This document shows positions 24,508 through 33,299 of a stretch of DNA of 61,820 nt, piece by piece (within the stretch, counting starts at the first letter, position 1; each line of letters starts with the position of its first letter). The notes under the pieces are model-generated. The model did not search any database. It was given only the letters and a program-made list of their open reading frames with translations, and was not told the DNA's origin. The position numbers were made by a program, and so were the translations under genes. The stretch lies in contig CALEWY010000041.1 of the NCBI GenBank assembly GCA_937925335.1, positions 1 through 61,820 of the forward strand, written 5' to 3'. Origin of the DNA: an uncultured Acidimicrobiales bacterium. Lineage in GTDB: Bacteria > Actinomycetota > Acidimicrobiia > Acidimicrobiales > SZUA-35.

Positions 24508-26592
24508 GTGAGTGGCGATGTAAACAACGGCGGATGGACCCTCGCCATCGACTTCGGGACGACGGCGACGGTCGCCGCTGCGCTCGATCATTCGGGCCGA
24601 CCGTCCGTCATCCAGATCGACGGCCAACGCGAGATGCCGTCGGTTGTCTTCCTCGAAGAAGATGGCCAGCTGCTCGTCGGTCAGACCGCTTCGGACCTTG
24701 CGATCGGTCGGCCTGACCGAGCGATCCAGACGCCAAAGGAACGTCTGCACAACCAAACACCGGTTGTCATCGCTGGACAGTCCATCACCGCAATCGATCT
24801 CACCGCCGCCGTTCTGGCGCGGACGCTCGAAGCAGCGGTTGCCTTCCAGGGCAGCTACCCGACGGCTTCGCGCCTCACCTACCCGGCGATGTGGAGCGGG
24901 CCGCTCAAGAGTCGCCTGCTGGAGGCGGCCAATCGGGCTGATCTTCCGATGCCCGAACTCGTTGCCGAGCCGGTCGCTGCGGCCATTTCGTACTCTGAGA
25001 AGTCACATCTCCCGGTGGGTGCGGCAATCGCCGTGTTCGATCTCGGTGGCGGCACCTTCGACACCGTGGTGCTCATCAAGCGCCCGAGCGGATTCTCGAT
25101 CGCCGGCCGGCCCGCTGGCGATGCAACAATCGGTGGCGAACTCTTCGACGAACTGCTGATGAACGAGGTGGGTACCCGGCTCGATCCGAGCCGTTGGGAG
25201 CAACTCCTCGTCTCCGACGATCCAGCGTGGCGTCGATCCGCGAGGCGAATGCGCAACGATTGCAAACGAGCCAAGGAGGCGCTCACTCGCCATCCGGTCA
25301 CCGACGTGATCGTCTCGTTGCCCGATGGTGTCGCCGAAGCGCGGATCACCCAAGACGAGTTCGAGACGGTGGCGGAGCCGTACATCACTGAGACGGCAGA
25401 ACTCCTCCAACGATGCGTCGCCCGCGCCGATCTCGACGCAAGCGAGCTTCACGCCGTGTACCTCACCGGAGGTGCCAGCCGAATCCCTCTCGTCAGGCGC
25501 ACCGTAGAAGCAGCGTTTCCACATACGGCGATCGTGCAGCAGGGCGACCCGAAAGCTGCGACTGCACTCGGGGCGCTCATGGCGATGCCGACCGCGACGG
25601 ATCAAGACGTCGTTCCGGGCTCCGGTCGGACGAGCGCCGATGCAGCGAATGCTCCCCGAGGCAGCAGCGACCGCTCTGCACCGAACACGCCACAACCACC
25701 AACGCCGCCTCGACGGGTCGAAACAGCCAATGCTGACAGCCCCGCTCAGTCGAGTGCCGAAACAGTCCGCTCCACGCCGCCAATGCCGCCGGTTCCGCCA
25801 CAACGGCCGAGGCGGCGAGCCTCAACGCAACCCAAGGGACGGATCATCTTTCTGGTCTCCGGAGCGTTCGCGCTGTTGGCAGTTGCCTTCGTTGGTGCGA
25901 GCGCCCTCGACACGCGACAAGAGCTCGGCGACGCGGCGGTCGCACCGATCGACGCAGAAGTAGCCGAAGCAGAGCAGCCGAGCGAAACGGCCGCACCAAC
26001 GACCACAATCCTTGGTGATCAGGTCGACCCAGACGCCCCAACGCCTCAAACATCTGGCCCAGACTTCTCCGCCATCATCGAGTTACCCGAGCCCTTCACA
26101 CCTTCAGACGCTGAGATCGATCCTGCACTGATCTGCAACACCACCCCGGTCAAGAGTGCGCCGGATCAAGCGACGAGCCAGGTGGGTGTTTCGGGCGAAC
26201 TTCGAGTCCAGACCTTCGTCGGCAAGTGGCCGACCGACGAGCTCGCTCGCCAAGGACAAAGCGACGATGGCGCACTCGGCGAGTGTCGAGAATTCGAGAA
26301 CGACACGGGTGAGGCGTTGACCGCCAGCTTCGGTGACGATCCGTTCCCGGATGGCTTCTCACGATTCGAAGACGTCGATCGAGTCAACTTCACTGCCTGG
26401 CAAGTCACCGACGAATCGGGACAGATCGTGAGTGTCGCCTACGTCGCTTCGATGCGGCGCGATGACCACGTGCTCGGCCTCGTGATGGTGCGCGACAACA
26501 CGGCGTTCACCGATGCTGATCGTGAGCTCGCTGCACAACTCATGGACAACCTCGTCGAACAGGCCATCGAAACCTTCCCCGCTGACAGCTGA
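24508..26592 (+). CDS. Membrane-anchored Hsp70/DnaK-like ATPase with exterior domain
   Basis: 694 residues with a GTG start. Residues 1-360 form an actin/Hsp70 nucleotide-binding domain: LAIDFGTTATVAAAL (12-26), FDLGGGTFDT (178-187, phosphate 2) and YLTGGASRIPLV (318-329, adenosine). The substrate-binding domain of DnaK is replaced by a Pro/Ser-rich linker (365-440), one membrane helix (about 444-467) and a secreted acidic domain of about 225 residues with Cys in LICNTTP and GECREF. Actinobacteria have a few such anchored Hsp70-like proteins with uncharacterised roles, perhaps linking cytosolic ATP state to the envelope. No dnaJ or grpE is beside it. Confidence 0.88.
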   Translation: MSGDVNNGGWTLAIDFGTTATVAAALDHSGRPSVIQIDGQREMPSVVFLEEDGQLLVGQTASDLAIGRPDRAIQTPKERLHNQTPVVIAGQSITAIDLTAAVLARTLEAAVAFQGSYPTASRLTYPAMWSGPLKSRLLEAANRADLPMPELVAEPVAAAISYSEKSHLPVGAAIAVFDLGGGTFDTVVLIKRPSGFSIAGRPAGDATIGGELFDELLMNEVGTRLDPSRWEQLLVSDDPAWRRSARRMRNDCKRAKEALTRHPVTDVIVSLPDGVAEARITQDEFETVAEPYITETAELLQRCVARADLDASELHAVYLTGGASRIPLVRRTVEAAFPHTAIVQQGDPKAATALGALMAMPTATDQDVVPGSGRTSADAANAPRGSSDRSAPNTPQPPTPPRRVETANADSPAQSSAETVRSTPPMPPVPPQRPRRRASTQPKGRIIFLVSGAFALLAVAFVGASALDTRQELGDAAVAPIDAEVAEAEQPSETAAPTTTILGDQVDPDAPTPQTSGPDFSAIIELPEPFTPSDAEIDPALICNTTPVKSAPDQATSQVGVSGELRVQTFVGKWPTDELARQGQSDDGALGECREFENDTGEALTASFGDDPFPDGFSRFEDVDRVNFTAWQVTDESGQIVSVAYVASMRRDDHVLGLVMVRDNTAFTDADRELAAQLMDNLVEQAIETFPADS

Positions 26593-26642
26593 CGCGTCTC
26601 GTCTCGGCACGAGACCGGGAGGCCTGGTCAGGCGATCGCCCG

Positions 26643-27956
26643 CTAGGGGAAGATGCCTCGGCGCTGATACACGTCGTCGAGGCGAAGCAGTGCAACGGCG
26701 TAGGCCGCTTCTCGCATCGAGCAGTTCAGCTCGCGCCGCTTCTCAACGACCGCATCGTTCGCATCCCACATGATCGTGCGCAGCCGCTCGTCAACATCGT
26801 CGATCGACCAGTAGCGCGACGACTTGTTCTGCAACCACTCGAAGTAGGAGACGGCCACACCACCGGCGTTGGCGAGAATGTCAGGAACCACCGTGATCGA
26901 GCGTTCGGCAAGGATCGCTTCGGCCTCTGGCGTCGTCGGACCGTTCGCTGCCTCGAGCACCACTTGGCAATCGAGTGCGCGAGCTCGATCTTCGGTGATC
27001 TGGTTCTCGAGAGCCGCAGGAACAAACACGTCGACCGGCATCGAGAAGAGGTCTTCGGTGTTGGCTTGGTCCGCTCCAGGGAAGCCCTTCACGCCCCCGT
27101 TGGCCTGCACCCAGGCTGCGAGTTCGTTCGGGTCGATCCCATCGGCCGACGATGCCACGATCGTGGCGGTGTGATCACCGACGGCCATCATGGTCGATCC
27201 CTCCGCCGCCGCGAGGCGTGCGAAGTGACTGCCAACGTTGCCGAATCCTTGGACTGAGAAGGTGAGGTCGCCAAGGCGCATCCCACTCTCACCGCACCAG
27301 TGACGCAACGTGTAGAGCACACCTTGCCCGGTCGCTGCCTCACGGCCCGCCGAGCCGCCACAAGCGATCGACTTGCCGGTGACAACACCCTTCACCATCT
27401 GCCGCAGTCCGGCGCCGGACATGTTGGCGTAGGTGTCCATCAACCAGTCCATCATCTGGCTGTTGGTGCCGACGTCGGGGGCCGGGATGTCGTGCTCCGG
27501 GCCGATGTTTGCGCCGAGGCTGTGTGTGAAACGACGGACCACTCGCTGGAGTTCATCGGACGAGTAGGCAGACGGGTCGATCGTGACACCGCCCTTCGCT
27601 CCACCGAACGGCACACCGACGAGCGCGCACTTGAAGGTCATCCATTGCGCGAGCGCTGTCACCTCGTCGAGGTCGACATCGGGGTGGAATCGAATGCCAC
27701 CCTTGAACGGCCCAAGCACGTTGTTGTGCTGGATCCGATAGCCGCGGAACATTTGCCAGGAGCCGTCGTCGAGCTGCACCGGGAAGTTCACGATGACTTC
27801 GTTCTTCGGCCGAGACAGAATCGCTCGATGTTGCTCGGGAATGTCCAACAGGTTCGCCGCCTGTTGGAACTGCTCGACCGCAGTCTGATGGAGGCTCCTG
27901 TGCTGCGAAGGTTCGGACACGTCGTCTCGACGTCGACCCGGCGTGGCAGTGCTCAT
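26643..27956 (-). CDS. gdhA: Glutamate dehydrogenase
   Basis: 437 residues from the ATG at 27956 (AGGAG upstream); the frame runs to 28007. The Glu/Leu/Phe/Val dehydrogenase fold is shown by MFRGYRIQHNNVLGPFKGGI, the catalytic Lys in QWMTFKCALVGVPFGGAKGG, PAPDVGTN, and the NAD(P) Rossmann motif VQGFGNVGSHFA. It interconverts glutamate and 2-oxoglutarate with ammonia. The cofactor cannot be assigned with certainty. It is monocistronic; an 18-bp palindrome lies 67 bp before the start. It fits with the GS genes in ammonium metabolism. Confidence 0.96.
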   Translation of the reverse strand: MSTATPGRRRDDVSEPSQHRSLHQTAVEQFQQAANLLDIPEQHRAILSRPKNEVIVNFPVQLDDGSWQMFRGYRIQHNNVLGPFKGGIRFHPDVDLDEVTALAQWMTFKCALVGVPFGGAKGGVTIDPSAYSSDELQRVVRRFTHSLGANIGPEHDIPAPDVGTNSQMMDWLMDTYANMSGAGLRQMVKGVVTGKSIACGGSAGREAATGQGVLYTLRHWCGESGMRLGDLTFSVQGFGNVGSHFARLAAAEGSTMMAVGDHTATIVASSADGIDPNELAAWVQANGGVKGFPGADQANTEDLFSMPVDVFVPAALENQITEDRARALDCQVVLEAANGPTTPEAEAILAERSITVVPDILANAGGVAVSYFEWLQNKSSRYWSIDDVDERLRTIMWDANDAVVEKRRELNCSMREAAYAVALLRLDDVYQRRGIFP

Positions 27957-28007
27957 CGTGTTGTCATCTCCTGGGACCCGGCCTCGCCGTTGAGGGTGTT
28001 CCGTCAT

Positions 28008-28040
28008 CCATCGTGATGGTTTCCGATTCGGTCGAATCGG
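28008..28040. promoter_or_regulatory. Two palindromes upstream of gdhA
   Basis: CCATC-GT-GATGG (28008-28019) and CCGATTCG-GT-CGAATCGG (28023-28040) lie 52-84 bp before the gdhA start. Both are perfect dyads centred on GT. Position and symmetry suggest operator sites, but no known box was matched. Confidence 0.4.
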
Positions 28041-28149
28041 TCATAGGCGCGACTGTAAGGAATCTGACGGCCGGATGGAATCATCCCTCCGACCTATTGC
28101 CACCGGGTGGGAGCGTTGACTGTTGACGTTGTTGGCGCCTGCCGACCGG

Positions 28150-29403
28150 TCAGGTTGGTCCGATGGCTTCAAGACCACCGGCGAAGGGACGAAGCACTTC
28201 AGGAACAGCGATCGTTCCGTCATCGAGCTGGTGGTTCTCGAAGATCGACAGCAACGTCCGGCCGATCGCAACGGCGGTGCCGTTGAGGGTGTGCAAGATC
28301 TGCGTTCCCCCGTCGTCCTTCACGCGAGTACCCATGCGACGAGCTGAATAATCGGTGTAGTTCGAGCAGCTGGTGACTTCTCGATGCTGCTGCTGGCTCG
28401 GGATCCAGGCCTCGATGTCGTACTTCTTCGCGGCCGCGTTTCCGAGGTCGCCCGCTGCAACCGTGATGACCCGGTAGGGGATCTCGAGTTCGGTGAAGAT
28501 CTCCTCTTCGAGAGTGCGTAAGAGTTCGAGCTCATCCCATGACGCCTCGGGATGTGAGTAGACAAACATCTCGACCTTGTCGAACTGATGCACTCGGAAC
28601 AGCCCGGAGGTGTCTTTGCCATAGGTGCCGGCCTCACGACGGAAACAGCTTGAGTAGCCGACGTAGCGCTTCGGCAGCTGTTCGGCATCGAGGCGTTCAC
28701 CGCGATGGATACCAGCGAGGCCAACCTCTGATGTCCCGACGAGGAACAGCTCGTCTTTCTCGAGCTCGTAAACCTGATCGCGATCGGTCGGGAAGAACCC
28801 CGCGTCGACCATCATGTCTTCGCGAACGAGGACGGGAACGACCGCCGGTATGAAGCCGTGGCCGAGCAGCTTGCTCATCGCGTATTGCACGAGAGCGAAC
28901 TGCACACGAACCGCATCGCCAAGCACATACGCAAAGCGGCTGCCTGACATCCGAACGGCTCGTTCGGTGTCGACGATGCCAAGCTTCTCGCCGATCGCAG
29001 CATGGTCGAGCGCCGGCTCTGGCACTTGCTCTCCAACCTCGTGCTCGACTCGGTAGTCATCCTCGCCGCCCGGCGGGACGGTGTCGTGCGCCGGGTTGGG
29101 AATCTGCAGTGCGAGCTCATCGACGGTCGCTTGTGCGGCGGTCATCGTCTCTTCGAGCGTGGCGAGTGACGCCTTCATCTCTGAGGCTTCGGCGATCTTT
29201 GCTTCGCGCTCTTCGGGGGCGGCTCGACCGATGGCCTTTGATGCTGCGTTGGCCTCGGCTCGGGCTGTTTCAACCTTGGTGAGCGCCGCCCGCCGAGACG
29301 ACTCAGCGGCGAGGAGCTGGTCGAGGACAGCTTCGTCGGCACCCTTGAGGATGGCACCGGCGCGGTAGTCCGCATCGTCTTGAAGGCGGCGTAGGTCGAT
29401 CAC
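28150..29403 (-). CDS. serS: Seryl-tRNA synthetase
   Basis: 417 residues, a class II aminoacyl-tRNA synthetase. The N-terminal helical arm (about 25-100) is followed by the catalytic domain with GTSEVGLAG, the motif 2 block RYVGYSSCFRREAGTYGKDT and motif 3 TLNGTAVAIGRTLLSIFENHQ. It charges tRNA-Ser, and also tRNA-Sec, from which the window's SelA would make Sec-tRNA. Start 29403 begins with MIDLRRLQDDADYR, the normal N-terminus. Full length, intact. Confidence 0.97.
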   Translation of the reverse strand: MIDLRRLQDDADYRAGAILKGADEAVLDQLLAAESSRRAALTKVETARAEANAASKAIGRAAPEEREAKIAEASEMKASLATLEETMTAAQATVDELALQIPNPAHDTVPPGGEDDYRVEHEVGEQVPEPALDHAAIGEKLGIVDTERAVRMSGSRFAYVLGDAVRVQFALVQYAMSKLLGHGFIPAVVPVLVREDMMVDAGFFPTDRDQVYELEKDELFLVGTSEVGLAGIHRGERLDAEQLPKRYVGYSSCFRREAGTYGKDTSGLFRVHQFDKVEMFVYSHPEASWDELELLRTLEEEIFTELEIPYRVITVAAGDLGNAAAKKYDIEAWIPSQQQHREVTSCSNYTDYSARRMGTRVKDDGGTQILHTLNGTAVAIGRTLLSIFENHQLDDGTIAVPEVLRPFAGGLEAIGPT

Positions 29404-29476
29404 GCACCAGACCGTAGCGGCGGCTGAGGCACCCAGCGGTGAGGTTTCGAGCGTGATCGGCTCGGGTGTTCGAGGC

Positions 29477-29635
29477 TCAGTCGCTGCAGGCGATGAGTTC
29501 GCTGCCCTCGTGGGCGTCCTCGGCGTTGCGCTGCAACAGGTAGCCGATCAAGGCAGCGGCAATGCTCGTGCTCATCAAGAACCCGACGGGGATAGCGACA
29601 ACCAGGATGACGATGATGGCAACGATCTCGATCAC
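29477..29635 (-). CDS. Small membrane protein (52 aa)
   Basis: A short frame on the minus strand: GTG start at 29635 preceded by AAGG at 8 nt. The product is a 52-residue protein with one hydrophobic helix (IEIVAIIVILVVAIPVGF), a second hydrophobic stretch (SIAAALIGYLL), then a charged tail ending in CSD. It reads like a conserved single- or double-span small membrane protein. No known family is assigned. It stands 73 bp upstream of serS in the same direction. Confidence 0.6.
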   Translation of the reverse strand: MIEIVAIIVILVVAIPVGFLMSTSIAAALIGYLLQRNAEDAHEGSELIACSD

Positions 29636-29761
29636 GGCAACAACCTTACGCTGATCTCACCGAGCTTCGTACTTCCAGTCGCAACCTGCGTACATCGAGG
29701 TCACAGCCGCTTCGCTCAGCGAGTGTCGGCTTCGCCGAACTCGCCCCACGGGTTACGCAGG

Positions 29762-30109
29762 TCAGCCGAGGTAGGCGGATGCTTCGACTTCGATCCGGGC
29801 GCCGATCGGGAGGTCGGCGACAGCGACGGCCGAGCGGGCGGGTCGGTGATCGCCGAACTCATCGATGTACACCGTGTTCATCTCGGCGTAGTCGTCCATC
29901 GACGTCAGAAAGACCGTGGTCTTCACGACGTCGTTCATCGAGGCGCCCTCACCTTCGAGCAGGCCACGCATGTTCGACAACGCCTGACGCAGCTCGGCTT
30001 CGAGCCCACCTTCAACGATCGCGCCGTCCTTGATGCCAACCTGGCCCGAGCAAATGAGCCAATCACCGGCGCGGACGATGGGTGTGTACGGACCAACGGG
30101 CTTTGTCAT
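29762..30109 (-). CDS. ridA: RidA family deaminase
   Basis: 115 residues with the RidA/YjgF pattern: GPYTPIVRAGDWLICSGQVG, QALSNMRGLLEGEG, DVVKTTVFLTSMDDYAEMN, and RPARSAVAVADLPIGARIEVEA, which carries the conserved Arg of the active site. It hydrolyses reactive enamine/imine intermediates in the cytosol. The ATG at 30109 overlaps the stop of the 2Fe-2S fusion gene by 4 nt, so they form an operon. Confidence 0.93.
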   Translation of the reverse strand: MTKPVGPYTPIVRAGDWLICSGQVGIKDGAIVEGGLEAELRQALSNMRGLLEGEGASMNDVVKTTVFLTSMDDYAEMNTVYIDEFGDHRPARSAVAVADLPIGARIEVEASAYLG

Positions 30110-31713
30110 GGCGTGATGATGCCACCGATCGGCCAGTCCGGTCGACAGTCAGCCGCAAGCCATCCCGCCGCAGCGACCGCGGCGAACACTGCGTCGCTTC
30201 CGTTGACCGGCTCACCGGAGGCGTCGTGGTCGATGGTGATCTCGATGTGAGGTGTGTCGACCGCACGCAATACACCAAAACTTCGCACGGTGAGGTCGTG
30301 AATCTCGCCGTCGTCATCCACCGTCAATGCCTCGCTCGTCAACCACGACCAGGCCATATGGGCAGCGCCGATGCAGTACGAACGAAGCACGATCTCGTCG
30401 AGCACGACACCACACGAGACATTGACAGCCAAGGTGATCTCACCATCGTCGTCGATGCGAACGTCGGCGCTCGCCGTTGCACCCGACGGGCTTGTGATCG
30501 TTCCAGTTTCACCTCTGGCTCCAGCGAGCAAGACCAGCGCTTCGGCCCAGCCTGCGGCCCGGAGATCGATGGACGTTGGCGGACCGACGACCGCAACTTC
30601 CTCAACCGTGAGGCCTGGGGCAACGGTCGCGATCGCTTCGGCCACACCCGGTGTTGCTGCAACTCGTATGACACCGGTGCCGTCAGCGTTGGCGACACCT
30701 GCCAACGGCGGCCGTTTCGGCCCGCGACGAACGGTGTCTTCTCGACTCGACAGCACGAGCACCGGCCGACCGTGTTCGTCGGCGAGTCTTCGCGCCACAT
30801 CACCAACGTCGCTCGATCGTTTGGCGCCGAACGCCCCACCGTTTTCGAGCGGCGACGTTGGCTCACCACCCGGCGCGCACCATGCCGCGTCGGTCTCGAG
30901 ATAGGCAGGCTCGACCCAGGTGGTGCGCAGCGTGGCGGCCCACTCCCCTTCGGGCGCATCGATCGGCCAGGAATGATCGACCGTTGTTCGTCGACCTTGC
31001 ACCTTGCCGGCCGCCGCTCGTGCGTCGGCCAAGGTCTCGCCGACCACCCATGCATCTCCTGAAGCAACGGCTTTCAGCGCATCGTTCGGTGCCGTGTCAG
31101 CCGCGAAACCACCGCGACCGAGCGCAACCTCTGGCGAAACGGTTTGGGTTGCTCCGCCTTCGATCTCGGCTCGTTGGGTGGCGGCGCCAAGTTCACGGTT
31201 CGGATCGGCAGCACCGTTCGAAAGGCCACCGAATCGATCCCACGCATCGAGCACGGTTTGCCATCCTGTGCATCGGCACAGATGGGCGAGCAACGCATTT
31301 TCGACTGGGCCATGGTCGGCGAGATCAGCGTCGGCTTCGACCTGTTTCGCGTGGAGCGCATCCAGGCGAACGACGATGCCTGGCGTGCAGAAACCGCACT
31401 GGCTACCACCCGAATCGCAGAATGCTCGGCCCCACCGCTCAGAGCGCGAGGCATCGAGCCCATCGATCGTCGTGATGGAACGACCCCGGGCACGGCGCAG
31501 CGGGGTGACACACGCAACTCGAGGCTGGCCGTCGACGAGCACCGTGCAACAGCCGCACTGGCCTTGCGGGCTACACCCGTCTTTCACACCGGTGAGGCCG
31601 AGCTGATCGCGCAGGGCGCCAAGCAGCGTGTCACCCGTGTCTTCGAGCTCAACATCTTCACCGTCGATGGTGAGTGACAAACGACTCGGGCTACCGGGCT
31701 GATCATTGGACAC
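30106..31713 (-). CDS. 2Fe-2S protein fused to a shortened molybdenum hydroxylase-like domain
   Basis: 535 residues. Residues 1-165 form a complete CoxS/XdhC-type [2Fe-2S] module with both Cys sets (GCSPQGQCGCC; CGFCTPG and CRCTGW). The rest, about 370 residues, resembles pieces of the molybdopterin-binding subunit of the xanthine dehydrogenase/CO dehydrogenase superfamily (AWVVGETLADARAAAGKVQ; VDDDGEIHDLTVRSFGV; VDTPHIEITIDH). It is about half the normal length of that subunit, and the usual active-site Glu motif near the C-terminus was not found. It is either a reduced enzyme or a degenerated one; the frame is intact. Translationally coupled to ridA, which hints at purine or N-heterocycle catabolism. 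Confidence 0.75.
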   Translation of the reverse strand: MSNDQPGSPSRLSLTIDGEDVELEDTGDTLLGALRDQLGLTGVKDGCSPQGQCGCCTVLVDGQPRVACVTPLRRARGRSITTIDGLDASRSERWGRAFCDSGGSQCGFCTPGIVVRLDALHAKQVEADADLADHGPVENALLAHLCRCTGWQTVLDAWDRFGGLSNGAADPNRELGAATQRAEIEGGATQTVSPEVALGRGGFAADTAPNDALKAVASGDAWVVGETLADARAAAGKVQGRRTTVDHSWPIDAPEGEWAATLRTTWVEPAYLETDAAWCAPGGEPTSPLENGGAFGAKRSSDVGDVARRLADEHGRPVLVLSSREDTVRRGPKRPPLAGVANADGTGVIRVAATPGVAEAIATVAPGLTVEEVAVVGPPTSIDLRAAGWAEALVLLAGARGETGTITSPSGATASADVRIDDDGEITLAVNVSCGVVLDEIVLRSYCIGAAHMAWSWLTSEALTVDDDGEIHDLTVRSFGVLRAVDTPHIEITIDHDASGEPVNGSDAVFAAVAAAGWLAADCRPDWPIGGIITP

Positions 31714-31736
31714 GGCCCGAGGATACGGTTCGAGAC

Positions 31737-32678
31737 GTGGGCTCCCAGACCTTCGATCGGCGCCGGTTCCTCCGGACCAGCCTCTACGGGCTCGGCGTGA
31801 TCGGCAGCGGCATTGCCTTCACTGCGTGTTCGAACGACGACCAATCGTTCGACACCCCTGGCGCCACGCTCGTTGCGCTCTACAACCCGGCTCGAGTGAT
31901 CGTCGCTGGGCGACCACAACGAATCCCATTCGGCCTCGTCGACCAGGGCCAGCCCGTGACCGACACCGGCGAATCGCTCAGTGTTGACGTCATGTTCGAT
32001 GGCGAGTTGATCGAAACCGTCGTCGTCGAAGGACGCATCGTCAGCCACGACCACCCCGACGGCGCCGAGGGCGAACCCGGCCACGAACACTCCGACATCC
32101 TTCGTTACTTCGCGTTGCGAACGACCCTGCCCGAAGTTGGCATCTACGACTTCGTGACCACCGTTGATGGCGAGCAGGTCAGCCTCCCGGTGCAAGCGTT
32201 CGATCCCGAGGAAGCGCAAGTTGTGCTTTCCGGTGAGCCGCTCCCAGCGGTGATCACGCCGACGGTGGACGACCCGCTCGACGTTCGCCCCCTCTGCACC
32301 CTGCGGCCTGACCCGTGCGCCTTCCACGACCGCACCGCAGCCGACGTGCTCGAAGCCGGCGAGCCAATGGCGCTGCTCATCGCCACGCCGGCCCTATGCG
32401 CAACGAGCTATTGCGGCCCGGTGCTCGATGTCTTGATCCGAACCGCTGATGAGTTCCCGACGGTCGTGCCGATCCACGTGGAGGTCTACGCCAACGCGGA
32501 GGATGTGGACTTCAACCTGCTCGATCCCGAGATCACCCCGGTCGAGACACTTGGCGAACTCGGCCTGGACTTCGAACCGTCACTCTTCCTCGTCGACCGG
32601 GACGGCATCGTCGTCGACCGGATCGACAACGTATTCGACGACCTCGAGCTCCGAGAAGGCCTCGCAAAGATCGCCTGA
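31737..32678 (+). CDS. Tat-exported thioredoxin-like lipoprotein
   Basis: 313 residues from a GTG at 31737; the longer frame starts at 31674, inside the divergent gene. A twin-arginine signal (DRRRFLRTSLYGLGVIGSG) ends in the lipobox AFTACSND. The middle is a strand-rich domain (PFGLVDQGQPVTDTGESL), and the C-terminal 110 residues look thioredoxin-like with ALCATSYCGPVLDVL (CxxxxC) and SLFLVDRDGIVVDRI. It is probably an anchored redox or copper-chaperone-type protein facing the outside. No partner gene is adjacent. Confidence 0.78.
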   Translation: MGSQTFDRRRFLRTSLYGLGVIGSGIAFTACSNDDQSFDTPGATLVALYNPARVIVAGRPQRIPFGLVDQGQPVTDTGESLSVDVMFDGELIETVVVEGRIVSHDHPDGAEGEPGHEHSDILRYFALRTTLPEVGIYDFVTTVDGEQVSLPVQAFDPEEAQVVLSGEPLPAVITPTVDDPLDVRPLCTLRPDPCAFHDRTAADVLEAGEPMALLIATPALCATSYCGPVLDVLIRTADEFPTVVPIHVEVYANAEDVDFNLLDPEITPVETLGELGLDFEPSLFLVDRDGIVVDRIDNVFDDLELREGLAKIA

Positions 32679-32702
32679 GCCCACGATCGCGCAATGCCAC
32701 GT

Positions 32703-32741
32703 ATGAGGCCACCGCATGAGGCCACCGCATGAGGCCACCGT
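32703..32741. repeat. Three tandem copies of a 13-bp repeat
   Basis: ATGAGGCCACCGC occurs as three consecutive copies, the last with one change at its end. It lies in the 164-bp gap between convergent genes. No reading frame or function is apparent. Confidence 0.7.
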
Positions 32742-32783
32742 GCGAACCGACTCCCGGCTCAGACGTGGAGCGGCCCGAAGCGC

Positions 32784-32818
32784 GAGAAAGCCCGGGCCGA
32801 TAGCCCGGGCTCGTTCTC
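32784..32818. terminator. Hairpin between convergent genes
   Basis: GAGAA-AGCCCGGGC pairs with GCCCGGGCT-CG-TTCTC around a short loop. It lies 25 bp beyond the erpA stop and serves as a likely terminator for erpA, perhaps also for the gene to the left. Confidence 0.7.
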
Positions 32819-32842
32819 AGAACTCTTGTTGTTCAGCCTTGA

Positions 32843-33163
32843 TCAGCTGAACGACTGGCCGCAGCCGCAGCTGCGCTGAGCGTTGGGGTTGTCGATGGAG
32901 AAGCCAGCCTGCTGAAGGCCGTCTTTGTAGTCGAGGGTTGCTCCATTGAGCAGCTGAGCGCTGGCTGAGTCGACGATCACGTTGATCGATCCGTGGGCCT
33001 GGACGATGTCGTCCTGAGCTTTCTCGGAGTCGAAGAACATCTCGTAGCTGAAGCCCGAGCAGCCGCCCGGACGAACGGCCACGCGAAGCGCGAGCGACTC
33101 GTCGCCCTCTTGGTCGATGAGATCTTTGACCTTGCCTGCGGCAGCGTCTGTAACAGCAATCAT
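32843..33163 (-). CDS. erpA: Iron-sulfur cluster insertion protein ErpA/IscA (HesB family)
   Basis: 106 residues with A-type carrier motifs: the ligand Cys in RPGGCSGFSYEM and the C-terminal CGC in RSCGCGQSF. It carries and inserts Fe-S clusters in the cytosol. An excellent ribosome site (AAGGAGG, 33170-33176, 6 nt before the ATG) and a promoter region with three CGTAC copies lie just upstream. It is divergent from an Fe-S related ATPase gene (mrp), which fits a shared cluster role. Confidence 0.94.
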   Translation of the reverse strand: MIAVTDAAAGKVKDLIDQEGDESLALRVAVRPGGCSGFSYEMFFDSEKAQDDIVQAHGSINVIVDSASAQLLNGATLDYKDGLQQAGFSIDNPNAQRSCGCGQSFS

Positions 33164-33177
33164 GAAATGCCTCCTTG

Positions 33178-33198
33178 CGTACTCGTACTAAACGTACG
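33178..33198. promoter_or_regulatory. Three CGTAC copies in the erpA/mrp divergent promoter
   Basis: CGTAC occurs at 33178, 33184 and 33193, the last as ACGTACGT. It sits between the ribosome site of erpA and the mrp gene and could be a regulator site. The identity of the regulator is unknown. Confidence 0.35.
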
Positions 33199-33299
33199 TT
33201 CTTAGGGTACAACGCCGGGCCGCTCCTGGGCATTCCAGGCGCCCAGGTGTGCCACATCTCGCCTTCCGCCGGTGCCAACCTCGCTTCTACACTGGTGCC

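Noticed and set aside
29453-30250. 265-residue plus-strand frame opposite ridA
   Set aside because: No known motifs; it overlaps ridA and the small membrane protein, both of which have real family or ribosome-site support.
30082-31062. 326-residue plus-strand frame
   Set aside because: Antisense to the 2Fe-2S fusion gene, whose Cys motifs are clear; no domain in this frame.
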